DNA of 64,000 nt, taken from the NCBI GenBank assembly GCA_934394815.1, contig CAKRRD010000007.1:4827-68826 (forward strand). Direction: 5' to 3'. This DNA is from an uncultured Acetatifactor sp. GTDB lineage: Bacteria > Bacillota > Clostridia > Lachnospirales > Lachnospiraceae. Position numbers and translations under genes: made by a program. The notes under the pieces were generated by a model. That model was not told where the DNA came from and searched no databases. It saw only the letters and a program-made list of their open reading frames with translations. Shown here one piece after another: positions 8,765 through 18,156 of the stretch (its first letter is position 1; every line of letters starts with the position of its first letter).

Positions 8765-9391
8765 TTAAAACAATTTTTTCAGTGCGGCTTTCAGGATTGC
8801 TCCGGAATCCATGAGTTCCACATCTTCGATGGCATTGATGGCTTTCAGGCTCTCCGTCTGTCCATACCCCAATGCTACCAGAGCTTCCACCGCTTCCTTT
8901 TTCTTCTCACTGTCGATATGCAGGCTGCCGGCTGTAAGTATCCCCTGGGCTCCGCCAGCCGCGATTTCCCGGGAGATCAGCGTATCGTCAATGGAAATCT
9001 TGTCCTTTAATTCCAGAATGAGACGCTGTGCCGTCCGGGCTCCCACACCGGGTGCCTTCGAGATAGCCTTGGCATCCCCGGACATAATGGCAAAGCGCAG
9101 GGAATCCGCATCCATGACGGACAGAATCGCCAGTGCGCCCTTCGGTCCGATCCCGCTGACCGTGATGCACAGCTTAAACATATCCAGATCGCTCCGGGAC
9201 AGGAATCCGTATAGCAAAAAGGCATCTTCCTTCACGTAAGTATAGGTGTAAAGGCGGACCTGTTCTCCAATCCCCGGAAGCCTCGAAGCGGTGTCCGCAG
9301 AAATCCGGACATTGATTCCGAAGCCGTTGACATCGATTACAGCATTATCTACCGTAACATCCTCCAAAAAACCATTCACATAGGCAAACAT
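8765..9391 (-). CDS. ruvA: Holliday junction DNA helicase subunit RuvA
   Basis: A 208-residue protein that binds four-way DNA junctions as a tetramer and recruits RuvB. Domain I (residues 1-62) is the OB fold, domain II holds two helix-hairpin-helix motifs (ISGIGPKGALAIL and APGVGARTAQRLI), a flexible linker follows (about 140-155), and domain III at the C-terminus binds RuvB. The ATG at 9391 has GAGG about 10 bases upstream. Transcription begins from an SOS-type promoter within the preceding terminator. Confidence 0.98.
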   Translation of the reverse strand: MFAYVNGFLEDVTVDNAVIDVNGFGINVRISADTASRLPGIGEQVRLYTYTYVKEDAFLLYGFLSRSDLDMFKLCITVSGIGPKGALAILSVMDADSLRFAIMSGDAKAISKAPGVGARTAQRLILELKDKISIDDTLISREIAAGGAQGILTAGSLHIDSEKKKEAVEALVALGYGQTESLKAINAIEDVELMDSGAILKAALKKLF

Positions 9392-9434
9392 GTATGTTAA
9401 ATCCTCGTCTTTCTGTCATGCAAAATGATAGCCC

Positions 9435-9477
9435 GAAAAAAATTCGGCTACGATATGTTTATCATACCATAGCCGAA
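9435..9477 (-). terminator. Terminator of the ABC transporter gene
   Basis: Perfect 8-base stem TTCGGCTA / TAGCCGAA followed on the minus strand by seven T (9436-9442). The stem and loop also contain the -10 region of the ruvA promoter, so a transcript started there carries only the 3' half of the stem. Confidence 0.8.
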
Positions 9478-9489
9478 CATATGTTTCAA
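9461..9489 (-). promoter_or_regulatory. ruvAB promoter
   Basis: Minus-strand -35 TTGAAA (9484-9489), 17-base spacer, -10 TATGAT (9461-9466) preceded by TGG, giving an extended -10. It overlaps an SOS-box candidate and the upstream terminator. Confidence 0.75.
9474..9487. promoter_or_regulatory. LexA (SOS) operator candidate, ruvAB
   Basis: CGAACATATGTTTC matches 12 of 14 positions of the Gram-positive LexA box CGAACATATGTTCG. It sits across the -35 and spacer of the ruvA promoter, where repressor binding would block RNA polymerase. LexA control of ruvAB is known in other Firmicutes; here it is inferred from sequence and position. Confidence 0.75.
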
Positions 9490-9534
9490 GCAACTTTTCT
9501 TTTTTCTGATTCTCTTCTGCTTCCCGTTTCCGGA

Positions 9535-11340
9535 TCAGCTCTGGATCTGTTTTAACTGATAAAACTCTCCCTGTAATGCCATAAGTTCCTCATAGGTGCC
9601 GTATTCCGAACAATGCCCGTCGGCGATCACGGCGATCCTGTCGGCATCCCGGATGGTGGACAGTCTGTGGGCCACGATAAAGGTAGTCCGCCCTTCCGTC
9701 AGATTATTCAGGGCCTGCTGGATCAGCTTTTCGGAGATACTGTCCAATGCCGAAGTGGCTTCGTCCAATACGATCACCTTCGGATCCCGGATCAGGGCTC
9801 TGGCAATGGAGATACGCTGTCTCTGGCCGCCGGATAATTTACCGCCGTGCTCTCCCACCATGGTATCCAGCCCCTTGGGCAGAGATGCAATCAGATCCGA
9901 CAGATTGGCTGCCTGGATTACTTTCTGCAGTTCCTCCTCGGATACATTTTCGCATCCGTAGGTGATATTATCCCGGATCGTTCCGGAGAACAGGATTGAT
10001 GTCTGCGGTACTACCGCCAGATATTTTCTGTAGGTGCGCAGATCGATTTTGCTGATATCTTTTCCGTCGATCAGAACCTTGCCGCTCTCTGCCTGATTAA
10101 AGCCGATGACCAGATTTAATATCGTGGATTTTCCGGCTCCGGATTCGCCCACCAATGCAATGGTCTCTCCCGCCTTCACATGGAGATTCAAGTGATTTAA
10201 TACATTATGTTCGTTATTTTTATAATGGAAACATACATCCTCGAAATCAAAAGTACCGGTCACCTGTTCCAGCTTTTCCTTGCCCTCATTGTCTTCGATA
10301 TCCTCGGATAACAGTACTTCACCGATGGAATTGACGGATTCGATACCTTTGGCGATGGTAGGCAGCAGAGTGACAATGGAGGATACCTGATTCACCACAG
10401 TAGCAAAATAACTCTGATACAATGTGATGTCACCGGCCTGGATTTTCCCGCCGATGGCCAGATATCCGGTAAATGCCAGACATATCACCTGAAAGATCTG
10501 AAACACCGCCCAGCCTACGGAGCCGAACAACGCCTGGATCAGATCCAGTTTATACCCCTTTTCCGCCACGGCAAAGAGCTGGCCGCTCATTTTTGCCACC
10601 TCTTCATCTTCCAGTGCATGGGCTCTGGTCACAGGCACCAGTTCCACCATTTCCATGACTCTGGCGGAGGTTTCTTCCATTTCCTTCCGGAATTCGGTGT
10701 TCCGTTTTTTCATGATATTGCGGAAAGTGACCATGGTGATGGCCGCCACCGGTGTGGTCAGCAGAAAGAAGATGAACACGATGCGGCTCTTGCTGATGGT
10801 AACCACCAGAGCCACCCCGATGTTTAATGCAATATTCAGAATACTTAAAAACAGCTGTGTGGAAAGTCCCTCCACCGCCTCCACGTCACGCATGATCTTG
10901 GACTGCAGTCTTCCGGACTGGGTCTCCACATGGTAGGAAATGGATAATTGCTGCAGCTTACGGATCAGTGCCTTCCGCAGTCCCGTCTCCGCATATCGGG
11001 TGGCCAGACTTTTATAAGAGGTATACAGATAATTCATCGGAATGTTCAACAGGATCAGTCCTGCTTCCAGAATGCTGTAAAATATAATATTCCGAAAAGT
11101 ATCCGGATTTTGGGAAGTTACATCATTGATAATATTGGCTGTAATGATAGGCAGCACCCAGACGCAGGCATGCTTTGCAAAGAAACAGATGACTGCCATG
11201 ACAAATTTATGATAATTTCCCTTATACAGATGTACCAGTGTACGCAGAGGATGTCCCTGATTGTTCCGGTAGCATTCGATAAACCAGCTCTCGGTATCCA
11301 TTTTCTGTCTGGGGGATGTCTTTGCTTCAAAATCTTTCAT
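9535..11340 (-). CDS. ABC exporter, fused permease and ATPase
   Basis: A 601-residue half-transporter of the MsbA/multidrug exporter type. Six transmembrane helices occupy about residues 45-330 (ABC_membrane domain); the ATPase follows with Walker A GESGAGKST (near 400), signature LSGGQRQR (near 503) and Walker B VIVLDEATSALD. It should work as a homodimer or with a partner encoded elsewhere; no partner adjoins it. Substrate cannot be told from sequence. The start ATG at 11340 has a weak AAAGG 13 bases upstream. The gene is a single unit with its own terminator, and a long dyad (11367-11404) lies just upstream. Confidence 0.88.
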   Translation of the reverse strand: MKDFEAKTSPRQKMDTESWFIECYRNNQGHPLRTLVHLYKGNYHKFVMAVICFFAKHACVWVLPIITANIINDVTSQNPDTFRNIIFYSILEAGLILLNIPMNYLYTSYKSLATRYAETGLRKALIRKLQQLSISYHVETQSGRLQSKIMRDVEAVEGLSTQLFLSILNIALNIGVALVVTISKSRIVFIFFLLTTPVAAITMVTFRNIMKKRNTEFRKEMEETSARVMEMVELVPVTRAHALEDEEVAKMSGQLFAVAEKGYKLDLIQALFGSVGWAVFQIFQVICLAFTGYLAIGGKIQAGDITLYQSYFATVVNQVSSIVTLLPTIAKGIESVNSIGEVLLSEDIEDNEGKEKLEQVTGTFDFEDVCFHYKNNEHNVLNHLNLHVKAGETIALVGESGAGKSTILNLVIGFNQAESGKVLIDGKDISKIDLRTYRKYLAVVPQTSILFSGTIRDNITYGCENVSEEELQKVIQAANLSDLIASLPKGLDTMVGEHGGKLSGGQRQRISIARALIRDPKVIVLDEATSALDSISEKLIQQALNNLTEGRTTFIVAHRLSTIRDADRIAVIADGHCSEYGTYEELMALQGEFYQLKQIQS

Positions 11341-11366
11341 GTTATTTTTTAAGCCTTTCCGTAATC

Positions 11367-11404
11367 CTGCATCTTGTGCCGGCTGACGTCAGCCCCGGAT
11401 GCAG
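11367..11404. promoter_or_regulatory. Nested palindrome upstream of the ABC exporter
   Basis: CTGCATC (11367-11373) pairs with GATGCAG (11398-11404), enclosing a perfect 14-base palindrome GGCTGACGTCAGCC (11381-11394). It lies 27 bases upstream of the exporter start codon and could be a regulator site or a leader hairpin; no regulator gene adjoins. Confidence 0.5.
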
Positions 11405-11503
11405 CTTTTCTTTTCACAGAGTACTTGTTTATTTTAGCGCAATTAATATGTATTTACCAGTTCATTTTTGCGGTTTTATTTTGAAAACAACTGTTTTTTT
11501 GCC

Positions 11504-11544
11504 AAAAATAAGGCTGTGTCAGAAGTTTTATTCTTACACAGCCT
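11504..11544 (-). terminator. ilvC terminator
   Basis: Perfect 9-base stem AGGCTGTGT / ACACAGCCT followed on the minus strand by TATTTTT. It lies 31 bases after the ilvC stop. Confidence 0.85.
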
Positions 11545-11574
11545 GTTCGTCATAGCATTGGATTTTACAGTCGA

Positions 11575-12624
<1,050 letters not shown>

Positions 12625-12682
12625 TTATAACTGATAGGGATTCCCCTAGAGCTAACTTAAGATCTGAACTGCTGCTCTTTGT

Positions 12683-13201
12683 TCAGTCCTCGATATAGGT
12701 AACATTCTCGATACCTCTGCCCAGTCCCGTAATACCGGTTCTGGCAAGTTCCAGCACTTCGTACTCTTCGGTAAGACGCTGGATCAGTGCATTGACCTTG
12801 CTGTGGTTACCCGTGAATTCCACGATCAGGTTCTCTGCGCCTACATCAATGATCTTCGCACGGAAATTATTGACAAGGAATTCCACACCCTGTCGGATTT
12901 CCAGACGCTTCCCGGGATCTACCTTTACCTTGACCAGTACCAGTTCCCGGTACACACTGTCCTCCGGATCCAGTTCCTTGATATCCCGGACATCCACAAG
13001 CTTTCCTACCTGTTTCTCGATCTGCTCCAAAATATCGTCGTCTCCCGAAGTCACGATGGTGATTCGTGTGAAACGAGGATCTGCTGTCACACCTGCCGTA
13101 ATGCTTTCGATGTTGTAACCGCGGCGGGAAAACAATCCGGAGATACGGCTCAACACGCCCGAAGTGTTGTCAACCAACAGCTGAAATACTTTTTTCTGCA
13201 T
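12683..13201 (-). CDS. ilvN: Acetolactate synthase small subunit (second copy)
   Basis: A 172-residue regulatory subunit. Residues 3-75 are the ACT domain with the classic VDNTSGVLSRISGLFSRRGYNIESI motif region, and residues 85-165 the C-terminal ALS_ss domain (ARTGITGLGRG near the end). ACT dimers bind valine for feedback inhibition and stimulate the large subunit. It lies directly before ilvC and has its own promoter (13267-13295), separating it from ilvB and the first small subunit. Both domains are better conserved here than in the first copy. Which copy partners with IlvB is not evident. Confidence 0.93.
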   Translation of the reverse strand: MQKKVFQLLVDNTSGVLSRISGLFSRRGYNIESITAGVTADPRFTRITIVTSGDDDILEQIEKQVGKLVDVRDIKELDPEDSVYRELVLVKVKVDPGKRLEIRQGVEFLVNNFRAKIIDVGAENLIVEFTGNHSKVNALIQRLTEEYEVLELARTGITGLGRGIENVTYIED

Positions 13202-13228
13202 GAATATCTACCATACCTTTCGTATTTC

Positions 13229-13261
13229 TACAGTTGTCTCCCTTACAGAGCAGCAACTGTA
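13229..13261 (-). promoter_or_regulatory. Leader hairpin at the ilvN2-ilvC transcript start
   Basis: Perfect 8-base inverted repeat TACAGTTG / CAACTGTA with a 17-base loop. It begins about 6 bases after the -10 box, so it would form the extreme 5' end of the transcript or an operator over the start site. Confidence 0.5.
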
Positions 13262-13266
13262 TTCTT

Positions 13267-13295
13267 AATATAGCAAGATGCCTACAGAATGTCAA
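13267..13295 (-). promoter_or_regulatory. Sigma-A promoter for ilvN2-ilvC
   Basis: Minus-strand consensus -35 TTGACA (13290-13295), 17-base spacer, -10 TATATT (13267-13272). It places the second ilvN and ilvC in a separate unit from ilvB-ilvN. Confidence 0.82.
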
Positions 13296-13326
13296 TTAGT
13301 GAATTTAACATTATGATTGATGTATT

Positions 13327-13815
13327 TTAATCATCATTTTCGGCACATTTTGATAATGCCAGGGTTCCGGTCCTGGCTACTTCCACGATACTGATGGTCT
13401 GCAGCATCTTAATCAGGGTATCGATTTTATCCGGAGCATCGCAAATCTGCAGCATCATAAAGTGTTTTGACATATCCACGATCTCTGTTTTCATAATGTC
13501 ACAGATTTCTATGATATCCCTACGATTATTCTTGTTATATTTAACTTTTAATAACATCAATTCCCGGGTATAGCACTGTTCCTGAGATAAAGTCTTTACC
13601 TTGATGACATCCAGCTTCTTATTCAGCTGCTTTTCGATCTGCTCTAAGGTACGTTCATCACCGGAACTTACAATGGTCATACAGGAGACTGCACGGTCGT
13701 CGGTCTCTCCCACGGCAAGACTGTCAATATTAAAACATCTTCTGGAAAACAGTCCGGCTACTTTGCACAGGACACCCGAACGGTTCTCTACCAATACGGA
13801 ATATATTCTTTTCAT
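13327..13815 (-). CDS. ilvN: Acetolactate synthase small subunit (first copy)
   Basis: A 162-residue paralogue placed 18 bases after ilvB. The N-terminal ACT domain is intact (VENRSGVLCKVAGLFSRRCFNIDSLAVGE), but the C-terminal half diverges from the usual ALS_ss domain and from the copy at 12683, with Asn-Asn-Arg-Arg in place of the Pro-Gly-Lys-Arg turn and ARTGTLAL without the following Gly-rich end. Because it is coupled to ilvB it is the likely cognate regulator. The divergence may change which amino acid inhibits the enzyme; this is an inference. Confidence 0.9.
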   Translation of the reverse strand: MKRIYSVLVENRSGVLCKVAGLFSRRCFNIDSLAVGETDDRAVSCMTIVSSGDERTLEQIEKQLNKKLDVIKVKTLSQEQCYTRELMLLKVKYNKNNRRDIIEICDIMKTEIVDMSKHFMMLQICDAPDKIDTLIKMLQTISIVEVARTGTLALSKCAENDD

Positions 13816-13833
13816 CTAAACAGCTCCCTTCCG

Positions 13834-15450
13834 TTATTTTACCAGATCCATGGGATCGATCAGACACTCTAACAGCATGGAGTTATCTTCTGCCAGAAAA
13901 GCATCCAGTACTTCATCCACATGTTCCATATTATTCAGACGCAGATACGGAATGTCATAGGCTGCGGATAACTTTTCCAGATCCGGGCTTCCGGACAGAT
14001 CTACCACGGAATAATGATCCTTGTAAGTGTAATGCTGATATTCTCTTACCATTCCCAGATAATTGTTCTTGAGTACAATGATCTTCACCGGGATGTTGTG
14101 CTGTCTTATGGTGGCTAATTCCATCATGGACATCTGGAAAGAACCGTCACCGCATACGGCAATGACCTGTTTGTCCATGGCAGCCGTCTTGGCTCCCATA
14201 GCGGCCGGAATGGAATAGCCCATGGTACCCATACCGCCGGATGTCAGAAATTTTCCCTTTTTCACGATGTGATAGCCGCAGGACCAGATCTGGTTCTGTC
14301 CCACATCTGCTACATACACACCATCCTCCTGCATTTTCTCGGAAAGTCTTGTGATAAATGCTGCGGGATCCACGTAATCGGGATTGGGGGTTCTCTTCTT
14401 TTCCATCGTGGAACGATACTCATTCAGCGTAGATATCCATTCCTCATAATTGCAGTCGAACTCTTCCTTCTGGAAATCCTGGAAAATATGCTTTGCATCC
14501 CCGACCAGAGGGATGGAGGGACCTGCGTTTTTACCGATCTCCGCAGGATCCACATCAATATGCACCAATACTTTGTTGCGGGTGATCAGATCCGGCTGGC
14601 TGACCGCACGGTCTGCCACTCTGGCCCCCACCATGATCAGCACATCCGATTCGTTCATGGCCCGGTTGGCATAAGCCTTGCCGTTATTGCCCACCATGCC
14701 GTAATACAGCGGATGTCCGGTAGGCATGACACCGATTCCCATCATGGTAGACACTACGGGAATACCGTGCTCCTCTGCAAAGCGGCGCAGCTCTTCTTCC
14801 GCCTCACTGAGCAGGACACCGCCACCCGCACAGATGATGGGACGTTTTGCCCGCTCCAGCTCTTTGATGACTTTTTTGATCTGTACGGCATGTCCCTTGA
14901 CCGTAGGCTTATAAGTTCGCAGATTCACTTCTTCCGGATAGTGGAAGTTCTTGATAACTGCGTTCTGGATATCAATGGGAATATCGATCAGGACCGGACC
15001 TTTTCTTCCGGTATTGGCAATATAAAACGCTTCCCTGAACACTCTGGGAATATCGTTTACGTTTTTCACCAGATAGCTGTATTTTACAAAGGACTCCACG
15101 GCACCGGTAATGTCCGCCTCCTGGAACACATCGCTGCCTAACAGTTCGCTGTTGACCTGTCCTGTGATGCAGACCAGAGGAATGCTGTCCGCAAATGCCG
15201 TGGCGATACCGGTGATCACATTGGTGGCACCGGGGCCGGAGGTCACCGCACATACGCCGGGTCTGCCGGTCATCCGGGCAACACCGCTGGCCGCATGGGC
15301 CGCATTCTGTTCTGTCCGGATCAGCACTATCTTGATCTCAGAATCCAGAATACTGTTGAAAAAAGGACATATGGCAACACCGGGATATCCGAAAACAGTA
15401 CTTACCCCTTCCGCTTCCAGACATTTAATAATCGCATCTGCTCCAATCAT
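13834..15450 (-). CDS. ilvB: Acetolactate synthase large subunit
   Basis: A 538-residue thiamine-diphosphate enzyme that condenses pyruvate with pyruvate or 2-ketobutyrate. The catalytic Glu is in RTEQNAAHAA (near residue 47), the central FAD/TPP-binding-like domain spans about 190-330, and the ThDP/Mg motif GDGSFQMSMMELAT..NN lies near 430-460. RHEQ of most homologues is RTEQ here. Presence of small subunits points to the anabolic enzyme rather than catabolic AlsS. AAAGGAG precedes the ATG. It follows metH by 36 bases with no terminator or promoter between them, so they may be one unit; no T-box leader is present. Confidence 0.95.
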   Translation of the reverse strand: MIGADAIIKCLEAEGVSTVFGYPGVAICPFFNSILDSEIKIVLIRTEQNAAHAASGVARMTGRPGVCAVTSGPGATNVITGIATAFADSIPLVCITGQVNSELLGSDVFQEADITGAVESFVKYSYLVKNVNDIPRVFREAFYIANTGRKGPVLIDIPIDIQNAVIKNFHYPEEVNLRTYKPTVKGHAVQIKKVIKELERAKRPIICAGGGVLLSEAEEELRRFAEEHGIPVVSTMMGIGVMPTGHPLYYGMVGNNGKAYANRAMNESDVLIMVGARVADRAVSQPDLITRNKVLVHIDVDPAEIGKNAGPSIPLVGDAKHIFQDFQKEEFDCNYEEWISTLNEYRSTMEKKRTPNPDYVDPAAFITRLSEKMQEDGVYVADVGQNQIWSCGYHIVKKGKFLTSGGMGTMGYSIPAAMGAKTAAMDKQVIAVCGDGSFQMSMMELATIRQHNIPVKIIVLKNNYLGMVREYQHYTYKDHYSVVDLSGSPDLEKLSAAYDIPYLRLNNMEHVDEVLDAFLAEDNSMLLECLIDPMDLVK

Positions 15451-15486
15451 TTTGCTTTGCTCCTTTATTTATACTCAAAAAATCCA

Positions 15487-18009
15487 TTACTCCATCAGAC
15501 TTTTGGCCAGTTTCACGGCATCTGCCGCATCCTTGGAATAGCCATCCGCACCGATCTCATCCGCGTATTCCTGCGTGATGACAGCCCCACCGATAATGAT
15601 CCTGGCGGTGATACCTTCTTCTTTTGCAGCGGCTACGATCTCCCGCATTCTCTGCATGGTGGTAGTCATCAGCGCCGACAGGGCGATGAACTCCGCATGA
15701 TGTTCCTTTGCAGCCTCGAGAATCTTTGCCTGAGGCACGTCCTTGCCCAGATCGATCACATGGAAACCATGATTTTTTAACATCAGTGCTACCAGATTTT
15801 TACCGATGTCGTGAATATCACCTTCTACCGTAGCAATGACCACCACCGGCATCTCTTCCCCCGTACCGCCTGTCTGCAGCAGGGGTTCCAGTACCTCGAT
15901 GGAATTCTTCATGGCTTCCGCACTGGCGATCAGCTGCGGGAGGAAATACTTACCCTGGTCAAAATATTCGCCCACCTGATTAATGGCGGGAAGCAATACC
16001 TGATTCAATAATTCCGCAGGTTTTTCACCACTTTCCAGCGCCTCGTTCGTGATCTTTACGATGCCGTTACGATTGCCCTTTAAAACAGCGGTTTTCAATT
16101 TCTCCTGCATTTCGTTTATCTGGGGGCCATTATCTGCGGCCGCTTCTTTGGCAGTAACGTTGGCATTCACAGGCTGGTTGCCTGTAGTTTTCTGACTTTC
16201 CAGAAGTGCCAGCTTCTTCGCCAGTTCCGCTTCTTTTTCTTCTCTGCGTTCCTTCACGCCACCGGCGTATTCAATATAACGTAACGCCGCGTCTTCTTTA
16301 TTTAACAGCAGATCCGCAGCCAGTGCACAGCTCATGAGAAGTTCCTGAGAAGGATTGGCAATGGCACAGGTCAGTCCCGCCTGGATCGCCAGCGTTAAAA
16401 ATGCGGTATTGACAAAACCTCTCTCCGGCATGGCAAAGGAAATGTTGGACAGGCCGCAGATCGTAGCAAATCCGTCAGCCTTACAATACCGGATGGTCTC
16501 CAGTGTCTCCAAAGCTGCCTTAGGGTTGGCACCCACCGTTGCTACCAGGCCGTCCACCACGATATCCTCCTTCCGCATTCCCAGAGAAACCACCCGGTCA
16601 TAAATCTTGTGGATGATTTCTTTTTTCTCAGCAATGTCCTTGGGCAGCCCCGTATCCGACAGAGGAAGCAGGATGAACATGGCTCCGTATTTGGCTACAA
16701 CAGGCAGCAGTTTTTCGAATTTTTCCGTCTCCAGAGACACGGAATTGACCAGAGCCCGTCCGGGATAATGGCGGAGGGCTGCCTCTAAGACTTCCACATA
16801 GCTGGAATCCAGTGACAATGGCAGATTCGTCACACCGCTGACTTCTTCCAGTGCCCGGAGCATACTGGCTTTCTCATCAATACCGCTCATGCCCATATTG
16901 ATATCCAGTACTTTGGCTCCACAGGCTTCCTGTTCTTCCGCAAACTGTATTACCTTTTCGAAGTTTCCTTCCCGCAGCTGTGCCTGCAGCGCCTTCTTAC
17001 CGGTGGGGTTGATCCGCTCACCCACGACAAAGAAGCCGTCATCCAGCCCAAAGCTGCAGGTAATGCGTTCCGAGGTCAGATACCGGATTCCGTCCGGTCT
17101 GCGGGCGGCCGTAACCTTTGCCTCTGTGCCGAAACGGTCATGGATCTGCCGTATGAATTCCGGCGTGGTTCCACAGCAGCCGCCTAAGATGGTGGCTCCG
17201 GCATTGACCAGAACTTCCATTTCTTCCGTGAACTCTTCCGCTTCCATATTGTAGCAGGTAATTCCGTTCTCATCCAGAAAAGGAAGACCTGCATTGGGCT
17301 TCGCGATGACGGGGATTCCGGTATGGGATACCATATCCGAGATAATGCTTTCCATCTGCGCCGGGCCGGTGGAACAGTTGGCACCGATGGCGCTGGCTCC
17401 CAGACTTTCCAGTACGATAGCCGCAGTCTTCGCGTCCGTGCCGAACAACGTTCTTCCATCGGCTTCAAACGTAAGGGTGGCAATGACCGGCAGATCGCAG
17501 ACTTCCTTCGCGGCGATCAGTGCCGCTCTGGTCTCAGCCAGACTCATCATGGTTTCCACCACTAAAAGATCCGCTCCGGCATCCACCAGACAGAGAATCT
17601 GCTCCTTATAGATATCGATCAGCGTTTCCAGTTCCATTTTTCCCATGGGCTTTAACTGTTCGCCGGTCATGGTGATATCTCCGGCCACATAGACCGGATG
17701 TCCCGGAGTACTTGCTGCCGCCTCTTTTGAAACAGCCACCAGATCATGGATCATGGCGGACATGTTGTTTTCCAGATGATACTCTGCCAGTTTGATACGG
17801 TTGGCCGTGAAAGTCGGCGCATACAGGATATTAGTGCCTGCCTGTACATAATCTTTCTGCAACTGGAACATAACTTCTTTATGTTCCAGAATCCACTGTT
17901 CCGGACAGACGCCGGAAGGCATTCCCGCCTTCACCAGATTAGAGCCGGTGGCACCGTCCAGATATAAGATATGTTTTTCACTTAACTGTTTAAATTCTTC
18001 TCTTGTCAT
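15487..18009 (-). CDS. metH: Cobalamin-dependent methionine synthase, without activation domain
   Basis: An 840-residue modular enzyme that moves a methyl group from methyl-tetrahydrofolate through cobalamin to homocysteine. Domains in order: homocysteine-binding barrel with zinc ligands GANCS and GGCCG (near 276), pterin-binding barrel from about residue 320 (GERINPTG), B12 cap (about 630-710), and B12-binding domain with the base-off motif GDIHDIGKN (near 732). It stops there, lacking the AdoMet-binding reactivation domain of E. coli MetH, as in several anaerobes, so reactivation needs a separate protein. I chose the ATG at 18009; an ATG 12 codons earlier overlaps the -10 box of a good promoter. 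No cobalamin or SAM riboswitch fits in the short leader. Confidence 0.95.
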   Translation of the reverse strand: MTREEFKQLSEKHILYLDGATGSNLVKAGMPSGVCPEQWILEHKEVMFQLQKDYVQAGTNILYAPTFTANRIKLAEYHLENNMSAMIHDLVAVSKEAAASTPGHPVYVAGDITMTGEQLKPMGKMELETLIDIYKEQILCLVDAGADLLVVETMMSLAETRAALIAAKEVCDLPVIATLTFEADGRTLFGTDAKTAAIVLESLGASAIGANCSTGPAQMESIISDMVSHTGIPVIAKPNAGLPFLDENGITCYNMEAEEFTEEMEVLVNAGATILGGCCGTTPEFIRQIHDRFGTEAKVTAARRPDGIRYLTSERITCSFGLDDGFFVVGERINPTGKKALQAQLREGNFEKVIQFAEEQEACGAKVLDINMGMSGIDEKASMLRALEEVSGVTNLPLSLDSSYVEVLEAALRHYPGRALVNSVSLETEKFEKLLPVVAKYGAMFILLPLSDTGLPKDIAEKKEIIHKIYDRVVSLGMRKEDIVVDGLVATVGANPKAALETLETIRYCKADGFATICGLSNISFAMPERGFVNTAFLTLAIQAGLTCAIANPSQELLMSCALAADLLLNKEDAALRYIEYAGGVKERREEKEAELAKKLALLESQKTTGNQPVNANVTAKEAAADNGPQINEMQEKLKTAVLKGNRNGIVKITNEALESGEKPAELLNQVLLPAINQVGEYFDQGKYFLPQLIASAEAMKNSIEVLEPLLQTGGTGEEMPVVVIATVEGDIHDIGKNLVALMLKNHGFHVIDLGKDVPQAKILEAAKEHHAEFIALSALMTTTMQRMREIVAAAKEEGITARIIIGGAVITQEYADEIGADGYSKDAADAVKLAKSLME

Positions 18010-18040
18010 AATTCTCTTTTCCTGTATCTTGATTCTTTTA

Positions 18041-18070
18041 ATCATACCACAATGTCCTTTTATTCGTAAA
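18041..18070 (-). promoter_or_regulatory. Promoter for metH
   Basis: Minus-strand -35 TTTACG (18065-18070), 18-base spacer, extended -10 TGG-TATGAT (18041-18046). The leader to the chosen ATG is only about 25 bases. Confidence 0.55.
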
Positions 18071-18156
18071 GGGGACGTTTTAACATTATGAGGTTGCGCA
18101 AAAAGGCAGAATATGATAAATTTTTAGTTATATGAAATGATTTGGAGGGAACTGTT

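Noticed and set aside
14269..15141. Long plus-strand reading frame opposite ilvB
   Set aside because: It is antisense to a certain gene and has no family signature or ribosome site; a shadow of the ilvB codon pattern.
17441..17454. GAACAACGTTC resembling a LexA box
   Set aside because: The half-sites are 3 bases apart instead of 4 and it lies deep inside the metH coding region.
18046..18156. Possible cobalamin or SAM riboswitch before metH
   Set aside because: The intergenic space is about 100 bases and shared with a divergent gene; no conserved riboswitch core is seen.
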